Below, piece after piece: positions 45,355 through 58,129 of a stretch of 64,000 nucleotides of DNA; positions within the stretch are counted from its first letter, which is position 1, and the number at the start of each line of letters is the position of its first letter. Both the position numbers and the translations under genes were made by a program. This DNA is from Isoetes taiwanensis (taxonomy: Eukaryota > Streptophyta > Lycopodiopsida > Isoetales > Isoetaceae). The stretch spans positions 5,895,012 to 5,959,011 of the forward strand of contig JAJEKV010000046.1 in NCBI GenBank assembly GCA_021234155.1. Reading direction: 5' to 3'. The notes under the pieces are model-generated. The model saw nothing but the letters and a program-made list of their open reading frames with translations. It searched no databases and was not told the origin of the DNA.

Positions 45355-47210
45355 TAATTGAACTACATTTGTTTACATTATTGCATTTGCAGCTATTCCT
45401 TTTAAAACAGGTACAAGAGCCTATCAATTAGTCAGCTAAGCGCATCTGAAGCAGCTAGCTGATTTGCTAAGGCAGCAACCACATTGGCCAATGGAAAGTT
45501 TCTGCAAGATCCAGATACTAAGATACTCAGATCTAAGATACTCAGATCTAACATGCAAACAGACTCCAAATTTTTAATGACTTTAGGACTGTGTCCTGTT
45601 CCAATTCCTGTTAAATAAAATCAAATGATTTGTCTCTACCTGGTGTAAAATACAGCATACAATGTTGTGAAAACACAATGGTTCCTGATTGCGAAGTGTA
45701 AGCTCATAACTAAACATGTTATACATTTTTCTATAGATAACACTGGAGATTAGAGAATTAATTTGTGAAAGAATTCTGGTAATCCACGTTCATTAATAAA
45801 TAAATAATGTCTATTGCTCTCTTGGGCCTCGAGAGGCCATGGAGCATATGAACAACAATTTTACAACTTTAAATGTAAGGAACGGTGAGCATCCACCGCC
45901 CGTATGTATGGTCCTAATGCCATTTGCGGTATTGATAACAAAGAATAAAAGTCTGCTGCCTGAATGCCAAAATTATATCTACTTAGAGCATTGCAAGAAG
46001 ACATGATGCTCGTGCCAAGTATCTAATGTGAGCATACTCAGAGCATTGCAAGAAGACATGATGCTCGTCTTTAATATATCCTGCTCTACATACCTTACAT
46101 ACATGGTAATAAAGAACATTCGGAAATATCGAACTTAGCATAGCAATATTAATATCATGGTTGATCAACATGCATATGTTTGGATATATGATCATCGGAT
46201 CCATCAACAATGATGGATCCGATTAAAATACGATGAAGACGGCTACAACAACCTCATATCCTGCCCTTCCAAAACTAAGAAATATTGGTATATTAAACGG
46301 AGGGGCATCGCCTAAACTATAAGGGGCATCATCTAAACATATGCTATTTCAACCATGGACATAATACAAACATAATTCAAACATAATTCAATTGTTTGTT
46401 CCTCTCCAATTACCTTGCCCCCTAATTTTCATGGGCCTTTGGCCTCTGGCGTGCCTTTTTGCTAGTTACTTTACGTCTTGTAGAAATCCTAAATTGTTTA
46501 AATGGCAACCCTACAACAGGTTATTTTTAGCGCACATCCCTACCTTGAACCGTTGCCTCGCCCGTTCGTTCCCCTGTCGACTCGTATAGGATTTGGGCAA
46601 AAGGTGTTGGGCGGGACTTCATTTGGGCACCCCTGTGGAAGCCGTTTTCAACAAATGCCTCCCTCTTTATGCTGTTCGATTCAATCTACAGCTGGAGCCT
46701 ACCTACAATTCGATTCTCTTTGTTAAGAGGTTAGTTTTTCTGATATAGGTTAGTTTTTAGTTTTCTTTCGCCTCTGAGTCTTGAGAACCCAGCAAGCAAA
46801 ACAGGAACGGACTGGGGATGGAAGATTCCAGCAAATCTCTCAATCTGGCTTCAATCCTAAACACCCGATTACAGTATTAAGATATCCTGAACACTGGATA
46901 CAGTCTAAAATATTCTTCAGTGACAGCCCTGGTTGCGTCAGTAGCATTTCCTCTGTAAGATTTTGGAGCAGCATTTCGTCTGTAACATTTCGGTTTTGTA
47001 GCACATATACAATGAAAATAGCATATACAATAAAATTGTGAAGCTTCACAAAAATAATAGGAGCCCATGCTTGTACAGGATTCTGTTCCACGCTTGACCT
47101 GCAGTTCAGAACAGAAGACTTTATCACTTCAACAATGACAGAATTTGCATGCATTTGTATGGTTAGACTATTTGTTAGGTTTTGTTGGCCGTTTTAAAAC
47201 TTGGAATTTT
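45355..47210. repeat. Spacer with a 29-bp direct repeat
   Basis: AGAGCATTGCAAGAAGACAT and following CGT is duplicated at 45985-46013 and 46040-46068, 55 bp apart. The AGATACTCAGATCTAA motif is repeated near 45527-45552. No gene is supported. Confidence 0.5.
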
Positions 47211-47245
47211 TTATTTTTTCTTTTTCTTTTTCTTTTTCTTTTTTG

Positions 47246-47300
<55 letters not shown>
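47211..47300. repeat. TTTTTC and GTT microsatellites
   Basis: Runs of TTTTTC (about 47215-47243) followed by about 18 GTT units (47243-47300). Simple sequence only. Confidence 0.9.
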
Positions 47301-47795
47301 CAAAGTGATAACTTAATCAACTGAATTCTTGTTCTTAGTAGATGGGAAAGTCAAAGCAATATGCCCTTATTGAATTCCAATCAGCTGAGATGCAGTATTT
47401 GATGATTTACGATCTTATATGCTCAGATTTGACTCATGCAGGTGGTTGCTATTGTCACTGAATTCAGATTTTATTCGCCTCTATTGGTCATCATAAATTG
47501 GGCGCGTATAGCTATAGGACGGTCTGATGGAACAAGAAGGCTTCAGCTCCCCGAAGGTAAGAGCTTTTCAAACTTGTTTCTTGTTTGCCGCAGTCTATTT
47601 CAGTCGGATTATGTCAGGAAGCTTGCAATAGAAGATTTTCTCCTTTCTTCCTAGAAATACATTGCTGGATCTTTCTTAATTAATCTATTATATAGAACCT
47701 ATGGGAGATGCTCGGACCCAATTCCAGATTCGTTATTATATGTTTGTTCCAGTTCCTGTTATTCTCGATGTTGAAACAGTCTTTTCTTATCCATG

Positions 47796-47842
47796 CTATT
47801 AGGGCATACGATTCTATACTATAGAATCGTATGCCCTAATAG
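47796..47842. repeat. Perfect 47-bp palindrome
   Basis: Arms of 23 bp, CTATTAGGGCATACGATTCT at the left and its exact complement, ending CTAATAG, with a single C between. No mismatches, so it is either recent or conserved. It sits in otherwise featureless spacer. Confidence 0.85.
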
Positions 47843-49776
47843 CCCATGGAATCTATACAGAGGCAAGGCAGAGTGGCCAGGCACAACTATTCACAGGCCG
47901 TTGACTATTTTGCATTTAAAAACACTAATTCTGCCTAGGGTGTCTTGAAGTTGTATTATATGACTCTTATATTTGTTCCATTTCATTGCATATGCTTGGA
48001 AACATGCTTCAGTACAATCCAGCCGAGTGGACCCCTTCTAAGTTTGTTAATGACCTCTGCTCAGTAATAAGTAAGTACTTTGCATATTCACCTAGAAAGA
48101 CGTAGGCAATAATTGGTTTGCTACTGCACAATGCATTAAGTATGTATATATACACTCGAACTTGCTGTGTAACCTGCTCTTTTCTAGTGCCATTAAGATT
48201 CCAATTACGAAACTAGTGAACAAACTCATCTTTACAATCCCTTCATTGTTGTGGCATGGCCAAAATGAATGTTTGTCGGGGTCTACTTTCCATACCCAGG
48301 TGTTATATTAAGGATTTCGCGAAATTTGGCTAATATACAATATGCAACCACAATGGGAAGATTTTTTTTCGATATAAGGATATGTCTCCAGAATTGATAG
48401 TGGCATGAGGGAAGAAGATGGCTTGGCAAACAGCAAGTCTGCATCCATGCATAGCTGTTTGAGACGACTGCCCAAGCCTGCTAAATTCTTTTCATCCTCT
48501 TAGACAAACCGAAATACTTTTAGCCACAAGCCAATGCCGTTTCCTTGGATGTCACATGATCTCACTAGTATGAAGAAGATGGCAGGACTCTTACCAGACT
48601 ATTAACATAAAGTAGCATCACATGCTCCAGTGGCTGTTTTACTAAACGCCCTGCTCAAGATGCTTTGCATATAAAATTTATCCAACAATTCCTTTTATAT
48701 ATTTACATTGGGTTAAATATGACATGCTTGCGCTGCTACAACCAAGCAAAATTAAGGTGAACCAAGGTCAAAGTTAGCCATAAGTTTTTAATTTGATGAA
48801 ACAACTCACTTGCATCACCTGGTAGTATCATGTCGTCTATATCTTGAATCTCAAACCACAAAAAGAACTACGGATTTTAATAATTGTATATTGTCCTTCA
48901 TAATCTCTCCTTAATATGGGCCTGCAAACTTCCTTAAATGTATCTTTACTCTGACTAACATCCCAAAAAACACATTGGTCTTTTTTGCATGTCGTTAGCT
49001 TCGTCTCACCATCAATCACCATTGTATTCAATATAAGTTCCATTCTCTCCAACTTCTATTGTCAAGCTGGGTCCATAATAGATATCTGTGGAGTTATCTA
49101 GATCAAGATGTAGCAGACAATCCTTCTCGCACTTCGAGGATGATCAACAGGCATGAAAACCTCCTTTTACTAATTAGGGTTCCATAAGAATGGAGATTGA
49201 TAATATATTTCACAATGAACATCAATTTTAAGGTGCGACCTCCTACGGGGCTTATGACAACACGCTCTGTTGTGGGCTAAAAGGTTACTCGAGAAATATC
49301 ATTATAGTGAAGATATTCCCACTTGAAAGTTTAGAATAAATTTGTTGCTAGCTATACCTTACAACTAAATATGCTTTCACATGATGACCCAAGATGCTTT
49401 CACTTGATGATTCTCCTAGGACATGCCTTAAAATTATATGTTAAAGGCAAGTGCATAGAACTGTAACCATAGCTATTCCCTTTACAGACCAAGTACGTTG
49501 ACCTTTCCTTGTGCTACCATAGGTTGCACAGTATAAAGGTGGAGCAACTCCAACAGGATTAAAACTGGAATTATGATTTCATAAAATACAATGTTGTGTG
49601 CTTAGCACCTTTAGGGAGCTCTTGCCATTCTTCAGCAGATGCAGCTTGGTCGGTTTCTAGATATGGTTATATTTTTTGCAGTAATATATGTTGTGCTCGA
49701 GGAACTCCTTTTTCAAGCAAATGGGTTCATGCAAGTTTGTGAAGCTAGAAATTTTCAAAAACGTTAGAAGTCTGGA
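47843..49776. other. Spacer, nothing recognised
   Basis: AT-rich with only short chance frames on both strands. Confidence 0.4.
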
Positions 49777-49911
49777 ATGTGCTGCTTAATATGAATGCCT
49801 ATGGCAGTCTAGAGAATGCTAAAATTGTGTTCGAACAAACGGCAATGCATGACATCTTGTCTCTCATAAAATTGTGTTCGAACAAACGGCAATGCATAAC
49901 ATCTTGTCTCT

Positions 49912-49912
<1 letters not shown>
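49777..49912 (+). pseudogene. PPR fragment with a 47-bp tandem duplication
   Basis: MNAYGSLENAKIVFEQTAMH is a PPR repeat fragment in frame from 49788. AAAATTGTGTTCGAACAAAC and following bases are duplicated head to tail (49821-49867 and 49868-49912), repeating the last part of the PPR piece. About 25 PPR residues remain. Confidence 0.65.
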
Positions 49913-49957
<45 letters not shown>

Positions 49958-50068
49958 GCATCATCCCACCAACGTCTCCCACCGGATGGTAGCCAGTGGG
50001 TTTTGAACCCTGGTGGGGATCATCCTAATCCAAGCCTTACCACTAGGCCACCACCGCAATGGGCCAAC
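49913..50068 (-). mobile_element. tRNA-derived SINE with poly(A) tail
   Basis: Read leftwards, TGGCCTAGTGGTAAGGC is a Pol III A box and GGTTCAAAACC a B box, at tRNA-like distance, followed by a tail seen as about 40 T on the plus strand (49914-49954). The whole is a classical short tRNA-type retroposon inserted next to the duplicated PPR piece. Target duplication not resolved. Confidence 0.8.
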
Positions 50069-50439
50069 ATAATTTCTGAATATTATCCTTGTACCATATG
50101 AAAAAAATGGAAAAATGTTGAAGATATAGGTCTGTTCTAGTTCCATGTACTTATTTGGGAGAAATTGAGGATGGCCTTCGTATTCTTATGTCCCTTATGC
50201 AAACCTATGGAAGTGCATGCTTCCTGCCTATTATTTTTCGCCACATGAATGCAAGTGATATTAAAATACATTAGAACGAGCCATACTGCAAGTAACTTCC
50301 TATTAAGTATTTGTTTTACTCTCCAGTTTCTCTAGTTGTCCGCAAAATTCTTCAGAATCATTAGCAATATAAGAATTTATTCTACCCAGCAACTAATTTT
50401 GAAATCACGCAACTCCAACACCAGTGGAATATTAAATAC

Positions 50440-50489
50440 TTCTAGAATAGCTTTTAGCTCCATTCTCAAAGCTAAAAGCTATTCTAGAA
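50440..50489. repeat. Perfect hairpin, 20-bp arms, 10-nt loop
   Basis: TTCTAGAATAGCTTTTAGCT, ten loop bases, then the exact complement AGCTAAAAGCTATTCTAGAA. Isolated in spacer. Likely a small transposon end product or structured transcript. Confidence 0.8.
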
Positions 50490-51605
50490 TGGTAAAATAC
50501 AAAATTTATTAGTCCAAAGATTGATATATGAAGAAAGGTGTTGTGAATTAGATTCCTTATTACTCGGCATTCATGTGTGGACAGGGGTCGATGGAGTTAC
50601 AACAAAAAGAATGAATATGTGCACACATGTAGGTCGTTGGCATGTATTTAAAGGGGATGATAACATTCAGATTCTAACGTGGAGTGGAAGATAAGAATGT
50701 ATAAAAATTCATTTTGTGCCTTAGAAGACTTTAACACCTATTTGAACCAGCTCCTGGGCATAGATCTTGGGCTTTGCTATTCTTTATCTTTAGAAGAATG
50801 GAGATGTGTATTATTCTATCAATTTGAATGTATTGTGTGCGTATTCCAAGAGCTATTAATAGGACATGTATGGGTATAATAACTTTATAGCAGAGAAAAG
50901 GGAACGGGTATAATAAATGCATAACGAGATAGTTTGAAATAGTCTAGCTTAGGTCACTACCATATTGAAAAACCACACAATTAGCATGATAATATCTTCA
51001 ACTTTTAAGATACACTTTTAAAATGGGGTTGCCTACATATTGAGGAATGCTCACAAAAATTGCCCTAGGGAATTTTATTTTTTTGGGGCATATCTCATGT
51101 TCTAAGATGGAAGATTTAGAACCTATGGGGAAAACAAATTAATGTGAGAGTTGGTACACTTCAAGGAAAAAGTTGACCCCTTCACGTTGGTGATGGAAGC
51201 TTTATGTATTTGCATATTTTTCCTTTATATGTACACCACCAGACAATTTCATAATCAGAGGATTTGGACAATTCCTTCATCTTTACTCGTATCGCACATA
51301 CATGTGCGCATGCATACATACAGAGTAAGAGTAAGAGAGACTTGATTAAATTATCGACTTACAACTAGTTATATTTAGTTAGAAAGTGCATGTACATTAT
51401 ACTTTGATTATGAGAAAGATTCGAAAAAAAAAAAAAGAATAAAATTTTGATGGAATTTTATTTTTCTTACTTGTTTTCCATGATTTGCAACAGGTTTACC
51501 TTGCTACATTATATATCCGACCCACTAATATAGATTGGACAAAATAAGACCGAATTCACAGCAAAAATGCATTGTTCAAGAATTCAAAACAGAATCTAAG
51601 AGGAA
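50490..51605. other. Spacer and probable promoter of the 51.6-kb gene
   Basis: AT-rich, no coding signal. The last 100 bp lead directly into the initiation codon at 51606. Confidence 0.4.
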
Positions 51606-52896
51606 ATGGCAGAATCTCCCAAAGTGTGTACTCGAAAGTACCCTATAACAGATTACTCTCATACTAGACAACGCCTCCGTCAAAAGGAGCCACAATTAGA
51701 TAGGCACAGACATCATTACTACTATGGCATCAAAAGATCTCCTATCACAAAATTCTTAGATATAGAACCCCCTTCACATTCCTTTCATCCTTCACTTATA
51801 GATGAGCCACCTCCATTTTATGGGTTATCAAAAACCAATGTTACTGATTATCTTGAACCAAGATGCAAGAGAATAGTTCCAGGAGAAGAGTTCTATCATC
51901 CTGTGATAGGAACAGATGTTACACTAATGTTACGTATTCCACCTCCTTCTCATCCTGCAGCTAAGCCGCCTCCACCAATCCCTTGGTATGGTCGTACAAA
52001 GACTTTTGTCACAGATCCTGGAGTTGATGATTATACTGGTAAGAATATCATGCTTTCCCTTTATTTTCTTAAATTTAGGATGATAAATGTGGAAAAGGAA
52101 ATCCTAATCTTAAAAAAGCCCAATCCATTGTGTTTTTTCCACCAAATTCTAGGGATGTAATTATAATGGAGGGGTCCTAGGTCCATGAGAGCCATTGCAT
52201 CCTCTCTTTTCTTTAAAATTCTACAATATCAAATGAGTATATAAATTCTATGATTAATTTCCATGACAATGATATGTAGAGGCATTCAAAGCAGCAGATA
52301 GCTCTCGTGCTCTAAGTGCTGAAAGAAGGCGCCAAAGATCTCGAGAGAACTCTCCAGTAAAGTCTCCAACTGGATCTAGTCATGATATACTGATGCGGAC
52401 ACCGCCTCAAAAACTTTGTGAACAAGGAGATATATTGATGAGGAGGCCTGAAGAGAAGAGTTCACCACCCGCACCTGGACAGAGCTGCGATATACTAATG
52501 AGGACACCTCAACAACAGTCTTCACTTCAACAGACTCAGGATATACCTTTGAGATCTCCTCAAGATAAACCCTCATCTAAGCCTACATCTATGCATGGTA
52601 ACGACAATGTAGTGCAGAGTTCTCAAGAAAAAACTGAATCAAACAAGGCATCATCTAAATCCTCATCTCAACAAGGTTCTAGACCCTCATCTCAAAAAGG
52701 TTCCAAGTCCTCATCTCAACAAGGTTCTACGCCCTCATCTCGACAAGGCCGAGATAAGAAGTTGCATGCTGAAAGCGCGAGGAAGAATAAACAAGGCAAT
52801 GATAAAACAATGCAATCTGCCCTATTTAGCACACAACAAGCTGGTAATGGAAATGGAAAACATGCGGTGGTACCAAATCTTTTGTTTAGACAATAA
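51606..52896 (+). CDS. Two-exon repeat-rich protein, possible axonemal protein
   Basis: Exons 51606-52038 and 52280-52896 (GGTAAG donor; GTAG acceptor; phase 1) give 349 residues with no disruption. The N-terminal half carries three or four versions of a motif, Y-G-x-x-K-x-x-(I/V)-T-D/K: KYPITDY, YYGIKRSPITKFLDI, FYGLSKTNVTDYLEP and WYGRTKTFVTDPG, with Pro-rich links and IPPPSHP. The C-terminal half has four DILMRTP-type repeats (DILMRTPPQ, DILMRRPEE, DILMRTPQQ, DIPLRSPQD) then Ser/Gln repeats (SSQQGS). It looks like an intrinsically disordered scaffold. Regular Tyr/Thr-Asp repeats recall axonemal microtubule-inner proteins, which a plant with flagellate sperm would have; this is inference only. 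I see no reason to doubt the start. Confidence 0.7.
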
Positions 52897-53821
52897 ATGC
52901 ACCATTTAGAACACAGATTGGTTTCTTTATTGCAACACCCATGTGATTGAGAAAACGTATAATGTTATAAGGCCATACTAGTTCATGTTCAAAAGTACTG
53001 CTAACTGTCATGGGGTTTTCATTTTCAAGACGTGTTCAAAGTTTATTATATGAAATTGAGAATGATGTTTTCATCATCCAAAACTTAGTGCTAGGTTTGT
53101 TATTCTATTATTGAATTAAACATCCCAATGAAATTGTGGTTGCTCATTTAACATAGTAGCACATAGCCCATAAATTCCTTCATTTTATTGCTATTTAGTA
53201 CTTCCATTCAACATATATTGCTAATTATTTATTTAGTGTGTAACGCACTAGTCCTAAAAAAATATATCTAAAGTTCGAGGTCGTCCGGAGTCGTATTCAA
53301 TGTAAAGTGGTTGGGGAAAAGGACCCAATAAGCAACATTGGTGTGGTCTGTGCATCATATAGTGGCATGACATAAAAGATCCTCCTCCTCCTTACCGCTT
53401 ATTCTTCACCATCAATCAAATTATTATTCTTAGCATCTCTATTTACATTTGCTGCTCTTAACGCCAAAAAGACGATGCATTCTATGGCACAAATACATAA
53501 TGATTACCCAGATCCTAGCTTCCATCATACTCGATGTCTTTATAGTAGGCATGTACAAAATATATATGCCCATGTACAATTGCTTTGCAGAGCATACATA
53601 TTACATGAGCAAAAGTTTTCATATTTTATACAAGTCCCTTGTTATTTAAGGTCTGTGCAAAATGAATTGTGTATTGTACGAATAAATTTTCCTTAGACTT
53701 ATTTTTGGTGGGATTGTTCAAGGTTCCAGATCCGGTTATGTTAGTTAGAATGAATATATATGAATTGCCTTAACATCATGTAGGAGCAGTTCATAATTTA
53801 CAGATCTTGGGCACTCTATAT
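52897..53821. other. 3' spacer, nothing recognised
   Basis: AT-rich, includes the 3' end of the gene above. Frames at 53449-53696 are chance. Confidence 0.4.
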
Positions 53822-53950
53822 TTAGCATAATAACAGGGGGTTTTTTTTGTGTTTTTGTACGCTTTTCACAAAGGTTTTCCTAAGATTTCATGGCGTATTC
53901 AAATGGATGTACTAATGCGTACATCTAGAGTGCACTATTTCTTAGTCGTT
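53822..53950 (+). repeat. Dispersed repeat family B, copy 3
   Basis: TAGCATAATAACAGGGGGTT, TGTGTTTTTGTACG, then CATCTAGAGTGCACTATT. Closest to the 29801 copy. Non-coding. Confidence 0.75.
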
Positions 53951-55958
53951 GATTTAGCCTTTTTTTTTTCAATGGTCAATGGTCCAACATCCAAGGGCTC
54001 ACAACAAAAGCCCTCTTTTTATTTTAGGGGCTGAACATGCAAGCCTCGTGGATAGCATTTCAGGGCATTCTTGCAAAAAATTTGATATGGAGTGGAAGCA
54101 TATCCAACAAGCATTTCATTTGGTTCTCTGTTTAGGGTTCTATGGCGACCGGCCCGCTCTGCGTGCCAAGGAGGCCAAAGAAACAAACAAGGAGGTGCCC
54201 GTGACCATAGCTCCTCTTCTTCTTCAAATTCGTGTATAGGGAAAATGAAGCTTTAAGCCGTGCAAATCCATGTCAGGAAAACCATAATAAGCAGTCTCTA
54301 GATATCTTAGGCCTTACACGGCTGCGTCAAGCTGTGCCTCCTTCTGTTGCTGCTAATAGTAAGTGGCTTGGGAGAAAAAAAAATTGTTCGTTGCGGCGAA
54401 GCCTAGAGTTTTATGGAAGGGGCAAAACCCTAACATTTAGACAATTGGTAAAACCTGTCTGCGGTCGTGTTCCCTCAGACCATGCTTGTGGCTGGTAACT
54501 GCTTTGATCATGGCTGCCCAGCTCATGGTCTGCCCTAAGTTTCGTCTGCAAGCAGGTCAGATTCATGGATTCACCCAGCTCATGGTCTGCCCCTAAGTTT
54601 TAAGATGCGCAGCGCGTGTCGATTCATGGATTCACGGAATGATGCTTGGCCACCTATCCATGCCTAAAACGAAGCCAGAATGTGGTTGCAGTGGAAATAT
54701 GAACCCTCTATTCTGGTAATCTGGAGCATTCTGTAATTATCTTCTGTAACTTTAAGCAAAATCAGGAAGGGAACATATCTCATCGTCTCTTGTGCTTTTG
54801 CAGACAGGTCATCAACTTCAAATCAAGGGACATTTTATTGATTGAACTATGAACAGAAAACGGAACAGAGATGAAGAACTGGTAAGCTAGTGATGGGCAA
54901 GTCTTATTATGTTTAGAATATTTGTTGAATTGCATCGTTGTTGGTAATAATGGCTGAATGACCACTATTTAGGGATTATATGTCGTGATGCTCTAGTTGC
55001 TTATAAGAAATTATATGCTGCGATTTTAAGTCTTCAGAAGTCCTGGCAATCCTACTTGTGTTAAGCTTCATGCAGGTATCTTAATATTCCAAACATTATT
55101 TCAGCTGCAGTAACCAGGCGCTGCACCATGTTGCTTCCTGGTTATGGTTATGTTGCTTCCTGGTTATACTAATTTGTCGCAATAATTGTATGGTAACTAA
55201 GCATTGCATTGGTGATTTGATGCTATTAAATAAGATGTAGCTATCCTTCGTTATTCTTACTGCTAAGAACATTTTTTTTGTTTTTACAGCCAAACAGTAT
55301 TCGCATTATGGGGGACAAGGCTTGTTCTTCCTGTTGCAGTTTCAAGGCCAAACGATTTACTACCTGTGTTAAGTTCTTGTTGAAAATGGCCTCTTGCTCA
55401 ACTCCGGCAGAAGTTAGTGTAAGTGAATTGAGACTGTGATAGGCTACAACAAGAGTGATTCTTTCACATTCCGGGTGTTGTACTTAACTGGCACATTAAT
55501 GTATGATCTCATGAAACTTTTTCAAAAGATGTCCTGCAGCGTTTTGCTAATGTGAACTACATTAGCATCATATACAATCGGCACCCATTATATAAGCAGC
55601 GCAGGGGTTATTTTGACAACAAACTCAAATATAGTAAAATTTGATTATTTCTTCTGGATTAATATGAGAAACCATTTTATGATATGCTTGCAATAGAGAA
55701 GAATGTCTTCTATTTTCCAAACATTTATTCTACCTCCCTTTTCTTTTTGCTTTTATTTTGTTGTAATGATTTTTGGGCACTTTCATTGCTGACAGCTTGG
55801 CCACTGCACCTAGTTATCCGATGGCTCTATAAAATTTGGGTTTGCTGTCTAGGCTTCTTCCTGTAATTAGATTACATGCACAAGTGTTTCTAATGTTATT
55901 ACATGCGTAAGTGTTTGTAAAATTGGTACGTGAAGTTATGCCATCCTTAGTGCCCGAA
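53951..55958. other. Spacer with a duplicated CAGCTCATGGTCTGCC segment
   Basis: GGATTCACCCAGCTCATGGT and GCTGCCCAGCTCATGGTCTG share a 27-bp core (about 54509 and 54576). No gene is supported on either strand; frames at 53979-54498 have poor composition. Confidence 0.4.
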
Positions 55959-56345
55959 GGCCTTAATTAGGGCCCGAAGGGCCCAAATTTTTTTTATTAA
56001 TATAAATATATATAGCATAATAACAACCAACACATCATCAACATTAATTAACATTGCATCCAACATATTTAAATTAACATCCCCCTAAAACCCCCTTTGG
56101 TTTGGGTGCATATTCACACGGGGGGTTACGTAGGGCAGCGAGAGCCCCTAAAAATTTAGAATACATGTATAAAATTAACATCATTAAGTACATTCTTTCA
56201 AACCTTATAGTATTTCACAAATCTCAATATACAGTATACAAAAACTTGTACATGCATACCCCACAAACGAGGATCGCTATGTACGGTCCAGATCTTGGAA
56301 TAAAGGGCAAATATACCCATCCGACAGCTCTCGTTGCCCGGAAGA
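55959..56345 (-). mobile_element. Foldback MITE, family A, one-arm copy, inverted
   Basis: Starts GGGCCCGAAGGGCCCAAA and ends GAGAGCTGTCGG-complement then CCGGAAG. It is the inverse of 35143-35513 and shares both its end points, so the truncated form is a distinct, mobile subfamily rather than a random break. Confidence 0.75.
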
Positions 56346-58129
56346 TTTCTCTTTTCTGACTCGTTTAAATTTAATGGACTGAGTTACTAAATAGAAATAT
56401 TTTTGGACCAAATATTTGACTTTGCATGTAATAGTAATGGATGGCTATGAATATAAAGAAGATGTTTATAAGGAAGAGTAATTTGATATAATTATCTCGA
56501 TACAAAAGGGTGAAAATGTTCAAATTACATATAGATTTCCATAAGATGTTATTTAATACATTATCTCATGAGATGCCTGCAATTAGTACATTGGTAATAG
56601 AGGATATCTCACGTTCATTTCCACATGTTACACTTGAACTTCGAGAAGTAATTTCGCAATTCTTGAAATTGTATAATAGTTTGTGATGCTACGAAATAAT
56701 ATTCCAAAACTACACAAAGCTGACCCCTACAAACGTGGACATAGAAAAAAGTAGGTGTAGTTAAGAAACAGGAAGATTTATATGTATGACTTATAGTAGA
56801 CAGATTTTCAAAGACATTAAAGTATTCCAGAAAGATTTGCCTTTGAAACATGTGAAAGGCACTTAGTTGACTAGATAAAGCATTGAGTTCTGCTTGGGAA
56901 TAAGATTTGGCTTGCTGAAGTATTACGGAGACTAGTCGAATACCCAATAAGATGTTTTATTACATCGTAGCGCTAATAAAATCTTTGCTATCAAATATGT
57001 ACCTTCAACAAAGATCACAAGTACAGATTTTCCATGTAATAATGAACCTTGTAATATCCTTTTGTTTCCCACTTTACTATAAACTTAGGCTTTGCTAAAT
57101 TTTGAATGCCTCATTAGGCATAATTGGATATTTTATTTACTCAACTATCATAGTGTACTAATTGCATATTTTATTTTTATACAACCATTAGTGTGTTTGT
57201 GTATTTTATATAGGATTATGTGTAGTATAGATGTCAGCAACGTCATCATTAAATAACAATCATATAGTCTAAGAACCATATTTATATTTATTATATTATT
57301 TTTGGGTTGCCCCTAGGGGGGCAAACCCTTGTTTACGTGGGTATGTGGGTATGTGGGCATATCCAGGTATATGCCTAAGATATGCCTAGCATATCTTTGG
57401 TGACTAAAAACCGCTTCATCGCCCAGTAAATGCTCGGTCATCCAAATTTCCATTCCTTCAAAAAAAGAGGAATGTAATTCATTTTGGGGTCCCGTGTTTC
57501 GCCGTCATCGTGGTACTAAAGCAAGCGTGAGCGATCTTCCATCGGATATATTCTGGCTTCTTCCTTGCGAACCTTTGATCTTGTTCAACGGTGTTCTCTT
57601 TGATAGAGCCATGAAGCGGTTGACCTTCTTAGCCGGATGGTAATATAATTGGCCTTCTGCCGATTTGTTAGCAATTTTTTTAATTCGGGGTCAGAACGTA
57701 TTTTTCGTTTTCAAAGGTGGAGACCAAAATCTCAATTATTATCCGGATAAACACTACGTGCAAACGTTTTTACATGTATGTTTGATACATAGATATACTA
57801 TTAGCCGATCTCCTTGATTGGTAGGAATACGTTGTATTTGTGGTCTGCCATAGCTAGCCAATGCGGTATGGTTTCATTTGGGCATTTTTCTTTCCTTGCT
57901 TGCATTGCGGTTTTATCTTTGTTTCTTTACTCTTTCCCGACAAAATTAAAAGCCGGAGAGAAATATTATCCTACTAGCGATCAGCTTTAGAATATGAAAT
58001 GAATACTTTGCTTATGCAAAAGGTATCAATTGTCGGTATGCTTATCCAAATCCTATTCATCCGGATGGAGATCTTTTGCTTTGATTCAAAGTGTCCAATA
58101 TTATCTTATACAATGTTGATTTGATTCAT
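56346..58129. other. Spacer, no gene supported
   Basis: AT-rich to about 57300, then less so. A frame around 57525-57640 reads SDLPSDIFWLLPCEPLILFN, not recognised; it may be an exon fragment of the same cluster as the following pieces. Confidence 0.35.
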
